A stretch of 64,000 bases of DNA from Acetanaerobacterium elongatum. GTDB lineage: Bacteria > Bacillota > Clostridia > Oscillospirales > Ruminococcaceae. Of the stretch, positions 42,954-51,069 are shown one piece after another; positions within the stretch are counted from its first letter, which is position 1; each line of letters starts with the position of its first letter. The DNA lies in assembly GCF_900103835.1 (NCBI RefSeq), contig NZ_FNID01000010.1, positions 1 to 64,000 of the forward strand, given 5' to 3'. The translations under genes were made by a program, and so were the position numbers. The notes under the pieces are model-generated. The model was not told the origin of the DNA and did not search any database. It saw only the letters and a program-made list of their open reading frames with translations.

Positions 42954-43671
42954 GCACTTCTGGAACTGGGACAAAGACGAGGAATTAGGCGTCAGGACCC
43001 TTTATCTCGACGGAACCATTGCAGACGAAAGCTGGTGGGACGATGAAATCACACCCAGGATGTTCAAAGATGAGCTGCTTTCCGGTAGCGGAGACATCGT
43101 TGTGTGGATTAACTCGCCTGGTGGGGACTGCGTGGCAGCTTCTCAGATTTACGCCATGCTCATGGACTACACAGGCAATGTCACCGTAAAAATTGACGGT
43201 CTGGCGGCGAGCGCCGCTTCGGTTATCGCAATGGCAGGTACGCAGGTGCTCATGGCTCCAACAGCGCTGCTCATGATTCACAATCCAATGTCAATTGCTA
43301 TCGGAGATACCGAAGAAATGCAAAAAGCCATCGCCATGCTGGACGAAGTCAAGGAATCCATCATCAACGCTTATGAAATCAAGACCGGGCAGTCGCGAGC
43401 GAAAATCTCGCATCTCATGGACGGTGAAACCTGGATGAATGCGAATAAGGCTATCGAGCTGGGCTTCGCAGACGGCATCTTGGAGGACTCCAAGCGCGGT
43501 CATACCGAAGATGTGGTCTTTGCGTTTTCCCGCAGGGCGGTTACCAATTCACTTATGAACAAGCTCGTCTCTAAATCTGCTCCGAAGCCGGAGCAAAAGA
43601 AGAATGATGCGCCGGTCGGCGTTTCCATCGAAGTGGCTATGCAGAAACTGCAAGCCCGTAAATACATTTGA
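42895..43671 (+). CDS. ClpP-like prohead protease
   Basis: 258 aa. Processes capsid and scaffold during head maturation. The serine is in GLAASAASVIAMAG (about residue 105-109) and the histidine in MIHNP (about 128), with ITPRMFKDEL and INSPGGDC before them. GGAGGAACCCTCAG precedes ATG 42895. The order portal-protease-capsid is standard. Confidence 0.94.
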   Translation: MDKAIRAVSPNKSLGKASNKHFWNWDKDEELGVRTLYLDGTIADESWWDDEITPRMFKDELLSGSGDIVVWINSPGGDCVAASQIYAMLMDYTGNVTVKIDGLAASAASVIAMAGTQVLMAPTALLMIHNPMSIAIGDTEEMQKAIAMLDEVKESIINAYEIKTGQSRAKISHLMDGETWMNANKAIELGFADGILEDSKRGHTEDVVFAFSRRAVTNSLMNKLVSKSAPKPEQKKNDAPVGVSIEVAMQKLQARKYI

Positions 43672-43686
43672 CGGAGGTATTTGATT

Positions 43687-44868
43687 ATGAAAAAAGTACT
43701 TGAAATGCGTGAAAAACGCGCAAAGGCATGGGACGCGGCAAAGGCGTTTCTGGACACTCGCGCCAAGGACGGCGTCCTCTCTCCCGAAGACAACGCGACC
43801 TATGACAAGATGCTCGCGGATGTGGACGCAATGGCGCATCAGATTGCCATTGAGGAAGACCGCGTGGCAAGAGACGCCGCTATGGCTCAGCCGACCAGCT
43901 CTCCCATTACGGCAAAACCCAATGCACAGAACGGAAAACCCATCAGTCCCAGAGCGACCGCTGAATACCGTGAGGATTTCTTAAACCTCGTGCGCGGTAA
44001 GCGACCGATTCACAACGTTATGGAGGAAGGCACTCCTTCAACCGGCGGCTATATCGTTCCGGTGGAATTCGACAGCACCCTTGTGCAGGCGCTTGCCCGT
44101 GAGAATGTAATTCGTTCTCTGGCAAAAGTCATCACCACCGCTGCACCGCACAGAATTAACGTAGCACTCACCGATGTGTCTGCCGACTGGGTAGCAGAAA
44201 GTGGTACGTTTACGCCCAGCACTCCCACCTTCAATCAGCTATCCCTCGACGCTTTTACGCTTCGTGCGGCAGCACTGGTTTCGGAGGAACTGCTTCAGGA
44301 CTCTATGTTTGATCTCGAAGCCTACCTCATCGACAACTTCGCCCGCGCTTTTGCAGCGAAGGAAGAGCAGGCATTCTGCGTCGGTACCGGCAGTGGTCAG
44401 CCCACCGGCATTTTCACCGCGAATGGCGGCGACGTCGGCGTGACCACCGCAACTGCGGCGGATATAAAAGCTGATGAAATCATCGACCTAACCTATTCCC
44501 TCAAGGACGGTTACAAGAAAAATGCCGCGTTTGTTTTGAGCAGCGCCACTCTCGCGGGCATCCGCAAACTGAAGGATGGCAACGGCGCATATATGTGGCA
44601 GCCGTCGCTGCAGGCAGGTCAGCCTGATCGTCTGCTCGGTTTCCCGGTGTATGTCTCCCAGTATGCTCCGACCATCGCGGCAGGTGCATATACCGTTGCT
44701 TTCGGTGACTTCCAGAACTACTGGATTGCTGACCGCAGCGGCAGAACCGTGCGCCGTGCGGATGAACTGCATATCGCCAACCTGCAGACCGGCTTCTACG
44801 CTTTCCAACGTGTGGACGGCAAGACTGTACTGCCCGAAGGCATCAAGCTGCTCAAGCAGCACGCTTAA
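43687..44868 (+). CDS. Major capsid protein, HK97 fold
   Basis: 393 aa. The N-terminal about 100 residues are a helical, charged scaffold-like delta region (EMREKRAKAWDAAKAFLD). Then the capsid domain: TPSTGGYIVPVEFDSTLVQA, SADWVAESGTF, LDAFTLRAAALVSEELLQDS. Cleavage by the preceding protease is likely. ATG 43687 with GGAGGTATTTGATT upstream. Confidence 0.96.
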   Translation: MKKVLEMREKRAKAWDAAKAFLDTRAKDGVLSPEDNATYDKMLADVDAMAHQIAIEEDRVARDAAMAQPTSSPITAKPNAQNGKPISPRATAEYREDFLNLVRGKRPIHNVMEEGTPSTGGYIVPVEFDSTLVQALARENVIRSLAKVITTAAPHRINVALTDVSADWVAESGTFTPSTPTFNQLSLDAFTLRAAALVSEELLQDSMFDLEAYLIDNFARAFAAKEEQAFCVGTGSGQPTGIFTANGGDVGVTTATAADIKADEIIDLTYSLKDGYKKNAAFVLSSATLAGIRKLKDGNGAYMWQPSLQAGQPDRLLGFPVYVSQYAPTIAAGAYTVAFGDFQNYWIADRSGRTVRRADELHIANLQTGFYAFQRVDGKTVLPEGIKLLKQHA

Positions 44869-44881
44869 GGAGGGCTGATCT

Positions 44882-45100
44882 ATGAGTGACTATAACGCAA
44901 AAAACTATACCGAACAGGGTGGAGAAAAAACCGTCATCGGTGGAACGTTGGAAATCAAGGAGGGAGCCTCGGTAACGGGGCTTCCTATTGCAGAAAATCA
45001 GGCGGACAGCACCGCCACCGATGCCGCCGGTCTGGTTACAGATTTCAATGCCCTGCTTGCCAAGCTGAAAGCGGCTGGTCTGATGGCGGTGGACGAATAA
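44882..45100 (+). CDS. Head fiber-like protein
   Basis: 72 aa. KTVIGGTLEIKEGASVTGLP matches the short repeat-like region of phage head fiber proteins, followed by a helical end (ALLAKLKAAGLM). It directly follows the capsid gene, as in other Clostridia siphophages. Structural decoration role is inferred. Confidence 0.8.
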   Translation: MSDYNAKNYTEQGGEKTVIGGTLEIKEGASVTGLPIAENQADSTATDAAGLVTDFNALLAKLKAAGLMAVDE

Positions 45101-45119
45101 TGACAAGGAGGCGGACGGC

Positions 45120-45437
45120 ATGACGACAGATAATCTTCTACCCAAAGTCAAAGCGCACCTTATTTTGTCATACGACGAGGACGACGGCCTGCTGCTGAGC
45201 TATATTGCCGCCGCCGTCTCCTATGCCGAAAGTTACCAGCACGTTGCTAAGGGCTATTATGAGGAAACTTCCATGCCGCCCGCCACAGAACAGGCTGTGA
45301 TTATGCTGTCTAGCCACTTTTACGAAAGTCGGGACGGCAGTACAGCCGGCTTTTTTGGCGATAGTGTGCAGGCGGGGCAGCAGGTGTGGGATACGGTCAA
45401 TATGCTTCTTCGGCTTGACCGGGATTGGAAGGTGTGA
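45120..45437 (+). CDS. Head-tail connector, gp6-like
   Basis: 105 aa adaptor that binds the portal ring. KVKAHLILSYDEDDGLLLSY and ATEQAVIMLSSHFYES are typical of the gp6/YqbG connector family. AAGGAGGCGGACGGC precedes ATG 45120. Its stop overlaps the next start. Confidence 0.88.
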   Translation: MTTDNLLPKVKAHLILSYDEDDGLLLSYIAAAVSYAESYQHVAKGYYEETSMPPATEQAVIMLSSHFYESRDGSTAGFFGDSVQAGQQVWDTVNMLLRLDRDWKV

Positions 45438-45775
45438 TGATGAGCTACGGCAAAATGAACACCTTTATTGATATCGTCTCCACCGCTCCGGTGAAGGATG
45501 CGGACGGATTTGTTATTAATGGCGACCATATTGTCGCTTCTGTCCGCGCATACAAAGAGGACCGCCACGGAAACGAGCGGTGGGCAAACATGGCTGCGTT
45601 CAGCGAAGCGACGGCCCTCTTCCGTTTTCGGAAGATTCCCGACGTAGATATAACGACCTCTCTGTTTATCGTCTGCGGCGGTGAGCAATATCAAATTATC
45701 AGCGCAGAGGATGTTCGCGGGCGCGGGATGTATGTCGAGGTGCTCGCGGAAAAGCAGGAAGGGACGGTCAGGTAA
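45437..45775 (+). CDS. Head closure protein (SPP1 gp16-like)
   Basis: 112 aa. The compact beta-barrel pattern ASVRAYKEDRHGNERWANMA and YQIISAEDVRGRGMYVEVLA is that of phage head-tail adaptor/stopper proteins. Two adjacent ATGs (45437 and 45440) are possible. Overlaps both neighbours by a base or more. Confidence 0.85.
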   Translation: MMSYGKMNTFIDIVSTAPVKDADGFVINGDHIVASVRAYKEDRHGNERWANMAAFSEATALFRFRKIPDVDITTSLFIVCGGEQYQIISAEDVRGRGMYVEVLAEKQEGTVR

Positions 45776-46206
45776 TGGGAAAAGTTCAAATACAAATGCC
45801 AGAGGAATTTCTTTTGAAGGTTTCTAGGATAGCTGACCAGACAGACATAATAATCCCCAAGGTGCTGGAAGCTGGCGGCGAGGTTGTTCTATCCAAAGTG
45901 AAATCTAATCTGTCAAGTGTGGTCGGCAGCGACACAAAGAAAAAAAGCCGCTCCACCGGAGAACTGGAACGCTCCCTCGGACTCTCTCCCGCCAAGCAGA
46001 ACCGGGATGGTAACTGGGATGTTAAAATCGGTTTTGCCGAGCCGCGCTCTGACGGGAATTCCAACGCCAAAATTGCCAACATTCTCGAATACGGTAAATC
46101 CGGGCAGCCGCCCAAGCCTTTTTTAAAGCCTGCAAGAAATCAGAGCAAAAGCGCCTGCATTGAAACCATGAAGTCAAAGCTTCAGGAGGAGGTCGACGGA
46201 ATATGA
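45775..46206 (+). CDS. HK97 gp10-like tail terminator/connector protein
   Basis: 143 aa. VLEAGGEVVLSKVKSNLSSV and the glycine/proline stretch YGKSGQPPKPFLKPA are the HK97 gp10 signature; the C-terminus is a helix (MKSKLQEEVDG). It overlaps flanking genes by 1 and 4 bp, consistent with a tightly coupled connector block. Confidence 0.85.
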   Translation: MGKVQIQMPEEFLLKVSRIADQTDIIIPKVLEAGGEVVLSKVKSNLSSVVGSDTKKKSRSTGELERSLGLSPAKQNRDGNWDVKIGFAEPRSDGNSNAKIANILEYGKSGQPPKPFLKPARNQSKSACIETMKSKLQEEVDGI

Positions 46207-46541
46207 GCATTTTAACAGAATTGAACACGTTGCTTTTGCCTGTTCTTCCTGTGGAGACAGGCGTTTTTTCTGGCGTTCCTCCCGACGAATACCTTGTATT
46301 TACACCGATGACGGACGAATTTGCCCTGTTTGGAAATAACACACCGATCTTCGAACTATCCGAAGTGCGGATTTCGCTGTTTTCTAAAGGCAACTACCTC
46401 CAGAGGAAAAGGCAGATAACATCGCTGCTTCTGGGAGCAGAATTTACGATTACTGACCGCCGGTACATCGGCCATGAGGACGATACTGGCTACCACCACT
46501 ACGCCATTGATGTGGAAAAATCATACGAAACGGAGGAATAA
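46203..46541 (+). CDS. Tail completion/minor tail protein
   Basis: 112 aa. NTLLLPVLPVETGVFSGVPP and EYLVFTPMTDEF fit the phage tail completion family that lies between gp10 and the tail tube. Assignment rests on pattern and position. ATG 46203 overlaps the previous stop (ATGA). Confidence 0.75.
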   Translation: MSILTELNTLLLPVLPVETGVFSGVPPDEYLVFTPMTDEFALFGNNTPIFELSEVRISLFSKGNYLQRKRQITSLLLGAEFTITDRRYIGHEDDTGYHHYAIDVEKSYETEE

Positions 46542-46544
46542 ATT

Positions 46545-47135
46545 ATGGCGACAATCGGTCTTGATAAACTATATTACTCAAAGATAACCGAGGATTCCAA
46601 CGGCGAAGAAACCTACTCTACGCCTTTGGTGCTTGCCAAAGCCATCACTGCCGAACTCTCGGTGGAACTGGTTGAGGCAATATTATACGCTGACGACGGT
46701 GCCGCCGAAGTGGTGAAAGACTTCAACAGCGGTACGCTCACACTCGGCGTTGACGACATCGGCCCCACGGCAGCGGCAGATCTGACCGGCGCATCCACAG
46801 ACGATAATGGTGTACTGATCTCTGCCAGTGAAAATGTGGGAACGCCTGTCGCGGTAGGCTTCCGCGCAAAGAAAGCGAACGGTACCTACCGCTATTTCTG
46901 GCTTTACCGCGTGAAATTCGGCCTGCCCGCGACCAATCTGCAGACCAAGGCAGATTCCATCACCTTCTCCACACCGACAATCGAAGGAACGGTCATGCGC
47001 CGCAACAAACTGGACGCTTTTGGTAAGCACCCGTGGAAGGCGGAGGTTACCGAAGGTGACGCCGGAGTTGCTTCCGCCACAATCACCGGCTGGTTTACCG
47101 AGGTTTACGAACCGGTCTACACGCCGGTACCATAA
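46545..47135 (+). CDS. Major tail tube protein
   Basis: 196 aa. GLDKLYYSKITEDSNGEETY, GTLTLGVDDIG and YRYFWLYRVKFGLP match the phi13-type major tail protein. It forms the tail tube. Strong AGGAATAAATT-type spacing before ATG 46545 and no overlap with the chaperone gene. Confidence 0.93.
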   Translation: MATIGLDKLYYSKITEDSNGEETYSTPLVLAKAITAELSVELVEAILYADDGAAEVVKDFNSGTLTLGVDDIGPTAAADLTGASTDDNGVLISASENVGTPVAVGFRAKKANGTYRYFWLYRVKFGLPATNLQTKADSITFSTPTIEGTVMRRNKLDAFGKHPWKAEVTEGDAGVASATITGWFTEVYEPVYTPVP

Positions 47136-47147
47136 GGAGGATGCAGA

Positions 47148-47558
47148 ATGGATAACGTCATTTATACAAACACCGCTGAAAGAAGCGCCGCTATCAATAT
47201 CGGCGGCAAGGAATATGAACTGGTACTGACCACCCGCGCGACCAAGGCGATTGCAGGACGGTACGGTGGACTTGAAAACCTCGGCGAAAAGCTGATGAAA
47301 TCAGAAAATTTTGAGATGGCATTGGATGAGATTGTGTGGCTTCTGACTTTACTTGCCAACCAATCCATCTTGATTCGCAACCTTAAGAATAAGAACGTAC
47401 CGGAAGAATTGCTCACTGAGGAAGAGGTAGAACTTCTCACCTCGCCGCTTGATTTGGCGGCATACAAAAATGCGATTACAGAAGCGATGTTCAAGGGTAC
47501 CAAGCGCAATGTGGAAAGTGAGGATGATACCTCCTTAAAAAACGCGGAAGTCGAGTAA
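47148..47558 (+). CDS. Tail assembly chaperone, short form (gpG-like)
   Basis: 136 aa. Coats the tape measure during tail assembly. GGKEYELVLTTRATKAIAGRYGGLE and EIVWLLTLLANQ are the typical core, given here as two blocks (VLTTRATKAIAGRYGG is shared with homologues). The gene ends TAA 47556-47558, but a slippery heptamer at 47537-47543 lets ribosomes shift to make a longer GT form. Position between tail tube and tape measure is diagnostic. Confidence 0.93.
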   Translation: MDNVIYTNTAERSAAINIGGKEYELVLTTRATKAIAGRYGGLENLGEKLMKSENFEMALDEIVWLLTLLANQSILIRNLKNKNVPEELLTEEEVELLTSPLDLAAYKNAITEAMFKGTKRNVESEDDTSLKNAEVE

Positions 47559-47764
47559 ACGGACAGTGTCAACAAACTGACGCGGAAACCTTTACTCGAC
47601 TTCTATATTACGGAACGGTGCAGATGGGTATGGGCTCAGAGGAATTCTGGCTTATGCCCATCGGCCTGTTTCTGGACCTGTGGGCCTGCCACAAACAGTT
47701 TCTCGGCATGGAAAAGCCGAAGAAAACCCGGACGATTGACGATATCATTCCGCCCGGAATTTAA
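47537..47764 (+). CDS. -1 frameshift extension of the tail chaperone (gpT-like)
   Basis: The in-frame heptamer A-AAA-AAC (47537-47543) is a classic -1 slippery site. After the shift the frame runs to TAA 47762-47764, encoding QMGMGSEEFWLMPIGLFLDL and DDIIPPGI, the usual T-domain pattern (WxxPIGLFLDLWxCHK). The fused product is 205 aa. There is no independent start codon in this frame, which supports frameshifting. Confidence 0.88.
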   Translation, partial: KKRGSRVNGQCQQTDAETFTRLLYYGTVQMGMGSEEFWLMPIGLFLDLWACHKQFLGMEKPKKTRTIDDIIPPGI

Positions 47765-47778
47765 GGAGGTGAGCACAA

Positions 47779-50202
47779 ATGGCGGACAATTTTGGCATAA
47801 AAATCGGCGTTGAGGGCGAGCGCGAATTTAAAAAGGCTCTTTCGGATATCAACCAGAGCTTTAAGGTCCTCGGTTCGGAAATGCAGCTGGTCACCAGCCA
47901 ATTTGATAAAAACGATAAATCCGTGCAGGCGCTCACCTCACGCAACGAAGTCCTAAACAAGGAAATCGACGCTCAGAAAAGCAAGATTGAAACCCTGCGT
48001 GCCGCTCTACAGAATGCCTCCGAATCCTTCGGTGAAAACGACCGCCGCACCCAAAATTGGCAGATTCAGCTGAACAAGGCGCAGGCGGAGCTTAATGGCA
48101 TGGAGCGTGAGCTTGCACAGTCAACGGAAGCTACCGACAACCTTGGCGACGAACTGAAGGATACCGCCGACGAAGCCGAAAAATCCGGCCCGAAATTTGA
48201 AAAACTGGGCGGTGTCCTCAAAGGCATCGGCGTAACAATAGGTGCGGTGGCTGTTGCGGCAGGCGCGGCGGCAATCAAGCTGGGTAAAGAGGTCGTGCAG
48301 CAGTTCGGCGAGCTGGAACAGAATCTCGGAGGCTCGGAAGCGGTCTTCGGCGCATATGCCGCATCAATTCAGAAAACCGGTGAGGAAGCGTATAAAAATC
48401 TCGGTGTATCCCAGTCGGAATATCTGGCTACGGCCAACAAAATGGGCGCTCTGTTTCAGGGCTCCGGCATCGCACAGCAAAAAAGTCTGGAGCTGACCGA
48501 AAAGGCCATGCAACGTGCTGCGGATATGGCGTCAGTCATGGGCATCGATATGTCCACAGCCATGGAAGCCGTTACCGGCGCGGCGAAGGGCAACTTCACC
48601 ATGATGGACAATTTGGGTGTCGCAATGAACGCGACCAGCGTTCAGGCTTACGCCGCCTCGAAGGGTCTGGATTTCGTATGGAATAGCGCGAGCAATGCCG
48701 AAAAAGCCGAAGTCGCCATGCAGATGTTTTTTGAAAACACGGAGCAATACGCCGGCAACTTTGCAAGGGAATCCACTCAAACCATCAGCGGCTCTATCGG
48801 GCTGCTCCAAGCTGCCCTATCTTCATTCACGGCGGGGCTTGGCAACGCAGATGCGGATATGACGAACCTGACGCAGAACCTTGTGGACGCGTTCCAATCT
48901 GTAGTAAAGAATGTCGTGCCAGTACTTGAAAACATTGTGGCGGCGCTTCCGCAGGCGACGGGAGCAATTTTGCAGGCGGTAGGTGACCTTCTCCCCATGC
49001 TGCTTAAAACGGTGACGAACATCTTCACCCAGGTATTAAACACGATTCTGAATCTACTGCCAGAGCTTATTCCTGCCGCTGTTTCTGCTGTGATGACGAT
49101 AATCGGCGCGCTGATTGACAGCCTTCCGCTCCTCGTCGATGCTGCAGTGCAATTGGTAATGGCTCTGGTCGGCGGCATCGGCTCGGCTCTGCCAAAACTT
49201 ATCCCAGCGGCAGTAAGCGCGGTCTCAACCATTGTTCAAGGCTTGGCGGATAACCTGCCCATGATTCTGGATGCGGCGCTGCAGCTCATTCTTGGGCTTG
49301 CTCAGGGTCTACTGGATGCGATTCCGCAGTTAATCGCCGCTCTGCCAGCCATCATTACCGCCATCGTTTCCTTTATCATTGCAGCGATACCACAGATTAT
49401 CGACGCGGGCATCCAGCTATTGGTGTCACTGGTAGAGGCACTGCCTGTAATTATTGAGGAAATTGTGGAAGCCATCCCGCAAATTATCGACGGAATTATT
49501 ACGGCAGTCATTCAATCTATCCCACTCATTATTGATGCGGGGGTGCGGCTCCTCATATCGCTGATTAAAAACCTACCCCTAATTATTACAACGGTGGTCA
49601 AAGCTATCCCGCAGATTGTCGGCAGTCTGGTGAACGCCATCGTCGGGAACATCGATAAGATTATCCTTGCGGGTGTTCAGCTGCTGGTCGCATTGATTGC
49701 GAACCTGCCGAAAATCATCGTCGAGGTGGTCAAGGCGGTTCCGCAGATTATCACGGGACTGGTTAGAGCGTTCGCCAGCTATATTGGGAAGGTGGCTCAG
49801 GTTGGCGGTAACCTCATCAAAGGACTGTGGCAGGGCATCTCGGACGCGGGCGCATGGCTGTGGAACAAAATCAGCAGCTTTTTCGGTGGGATTGTAAACC
49901 GCATCAAGGACTTCTTCGGCATCCACTCTCCCTCCACTCTTTTTGCCGGGCTTGGCAAAAACATGGGTGAAGGCATCGGCGTAGGCTTTGAGGATGCTAT
50001 GTCCGCCGTTTCACGAGATATGCAGAACGCCATTCCCACACGGTTTGACATCAACGCGGGCGGCGTGTCCGGGCAAGGCGGGTACGCTTCCGGTGCTGGT
50101 ATCACGCAGAACATCTCGGTGGTAACGCCAAAGGCGCTGTCCGAAAAGGAACTGGCGCGGGAATTCAGAAACCTCTCGCGCAAGCTGGCACTGGAGTATT
50201 AA
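47779..50202 (+). CDS. Tail tape measure protein
   Basis: 807 aa; its length sets tail length. The N-terminus has coiled coils (DAQKSKIETLRAALQNASES without its first residues). A hydrophobic middle follows, about 380-680, built from repeats of about 40 residues ending AIPQI(I/V) with LL(V/I)(S/A)LI in each. The C-terminus IHSPSTLFAGLGKNMGEGIG is the conserved tape-measure end. AAGGAGGTGAGCACAA precedes ATG 47779. Confidence 0.95.
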   Translation: MADNFGIKIGVEGEREFKKALSDINQSFKVLGSEMQLVTSQFDKNDKSVQALTSRNEVLNKEIDAQKSKIETLRAALQNASESFGENDRRTQNWQIQLNKAQAELNGMERELAQSTEATDNLGDELKDTADEAEKSGPKFEKLGGVLKGIGVTIGAVAVAAGAAAIKLGKEVVQQFGELEQNLGGSEAVFGAYAASIQKTGEEAYKNLGVSQSEYLATANKMGALFQGSGIAQQKSLELTEKAMQRAADMASVMGIDMSTAMEAVTGAAKGNFTMMDNLGVAMNATSVQAYAASKGLDFVWNSASNAEKAEVAMQMFFENTEQYAGNFARESTQTISGSIGLLQAALSSFTAGLGNADADMTNLTQNLVDAFQSVVKNVVPVLENIVAALPQATGAILQAVGDLLPMLLKTVTNIFTQVLNTILNLLPELIPAAVSAVMTIIGALIDSLPLLVDAAVQLVMALVGGIGSALPKLIPAAVSAVSTIVQGLADNLPMILDAALQLILGLAQGLLDAIPQLIAALPAIITAIVSFIIAAIPQIIDAGIQLLVSLVEALPVIIEEIVEAIPQIIDGIITAVIQSIPLIIDAGVRLLISLIKNLPLIITTVVKAIPQIVGSLVNAIVGNIDKIILAGVQLLVALIANLPKIIVEVVKAVPQIITGLVRAFASYIGKVAQVGGNLIKGLWQGISDAGAWLWNKISSFFGGIVNRIKDFFGIHSPSTLFAGLGKNMGEGIGVGFEDAMSAVSRDMQNAIPTRFDINAGGVSGQGGYASGAGITQNISVVTPKALSEKELAREFRNLSRKLALEY

Positions 50203-50215
50203 AGGAGGGACGGCT

Positions 50216-51067
50216 ATGGAAATAACCTATATCAATGCAAACGGCAAAAGCATCACGCTCAAACAAAGCCGCCCGTATTTTCTTAAGAAAATAGACGGCA
50301 CTGGCGACATCCGTCAGACCGTTAACACGTTCAAGGCACCGGATCAGGACGGTGCTTTTTACATCTCCTCAACGCTGGATATGCGTAATATCACGCTGGA
50401 AGGCACAGTCATCGCGGACACACCTGATGAAGCCTACGCACGAAGGCACAGTTTCCTTCAAATATTCAGCCCCAAGGTGAACGGAACGCTCCTGTACCGG
50501 GAGCGGCAGATTTCCTGCGTGGTGGAGGAAGCGGGGTTTACCGTCTCCACCCGGCAGCGGATACCCGGCTTTTTTGTCAGTTTGCTCTGCCCGTCTCCCT
50601 TCTTCGAGACACAGGATGAAGTTCGCGAGGAACTGGCATCATGGATACCGATGTTCGAATTTGAACTGGGTATACCGGAAAGCGGTATGGAATTCGGAAT
50701 GCGCCAGCCCAGCCAGATCATCACGGTAGACAACATTGGCGACGTTTCATGCGGCTGTGAAATTGTGTTTCGGGCGCTGGGTACGGTGACAAATCCGGAA
50801 CTGCTGAATATGGACACGGGGGGATACATCCGGCTCCTCACGACAATGAGCATCGGGGATGAGCTCCGGGTATACACGCATTTTGCCGGAAAGCGCGTGG
50901 TCAGCGTTGACGGTTCGACAATAACAAACGCATTCTCTCTATTGGATACCGGGTCGGCGTTTTTCCAACTTGCCGCCGGGGTGAATACTTTGCGTTATGA
51001 CGCTTCAGTCAATATGGAACTACTGGAGGTCAGCATTTATTATCGGCCACAGTTTCTGGGGGTGTAA
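50216..51067 (+). CDS. Distal tail protein (Dit)
   Basis: 283 aa hub protein linking tail tube and baseplate. DIRQTVNTFKAPDQDGAFYI and LEGTVIADTPDEAYARR belong to the Dit/SipTail family, and the C-terminal galectin-like domain ends VNMELLEVSIYYRPQFLG. AAAGGAGGGACGGCT precedes ATG 50216. Order tape measure-Dit-Gp37-like is standard. Confidence 0.9.
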   Translation: MEITYINANGKSITLKQSRPYFLKKIDGTGDIRQTVNTFKAPDQDGAFYISSTLDMRNITLEGTVIADTPDEAYARRHSFLQIFSPKVNGTLLYRERQISCVVEEAGFTVSTRQRIPGFFVSLLCPSPFFETQDEVREELASWIPMFEFELGIPESGMEFGMRQPSQIITVDNIGDVSCGCEIVFRALGTVTNPELLNMDTGGYIRLLTTMSIGDELRVYTHFAGKRVVSVDGSTITNAFSLLDTGSAFFQLAAGVNTLRYDASVNMELLEVSIYYRPQFLGV

Positions 51068-51069
51068 GG

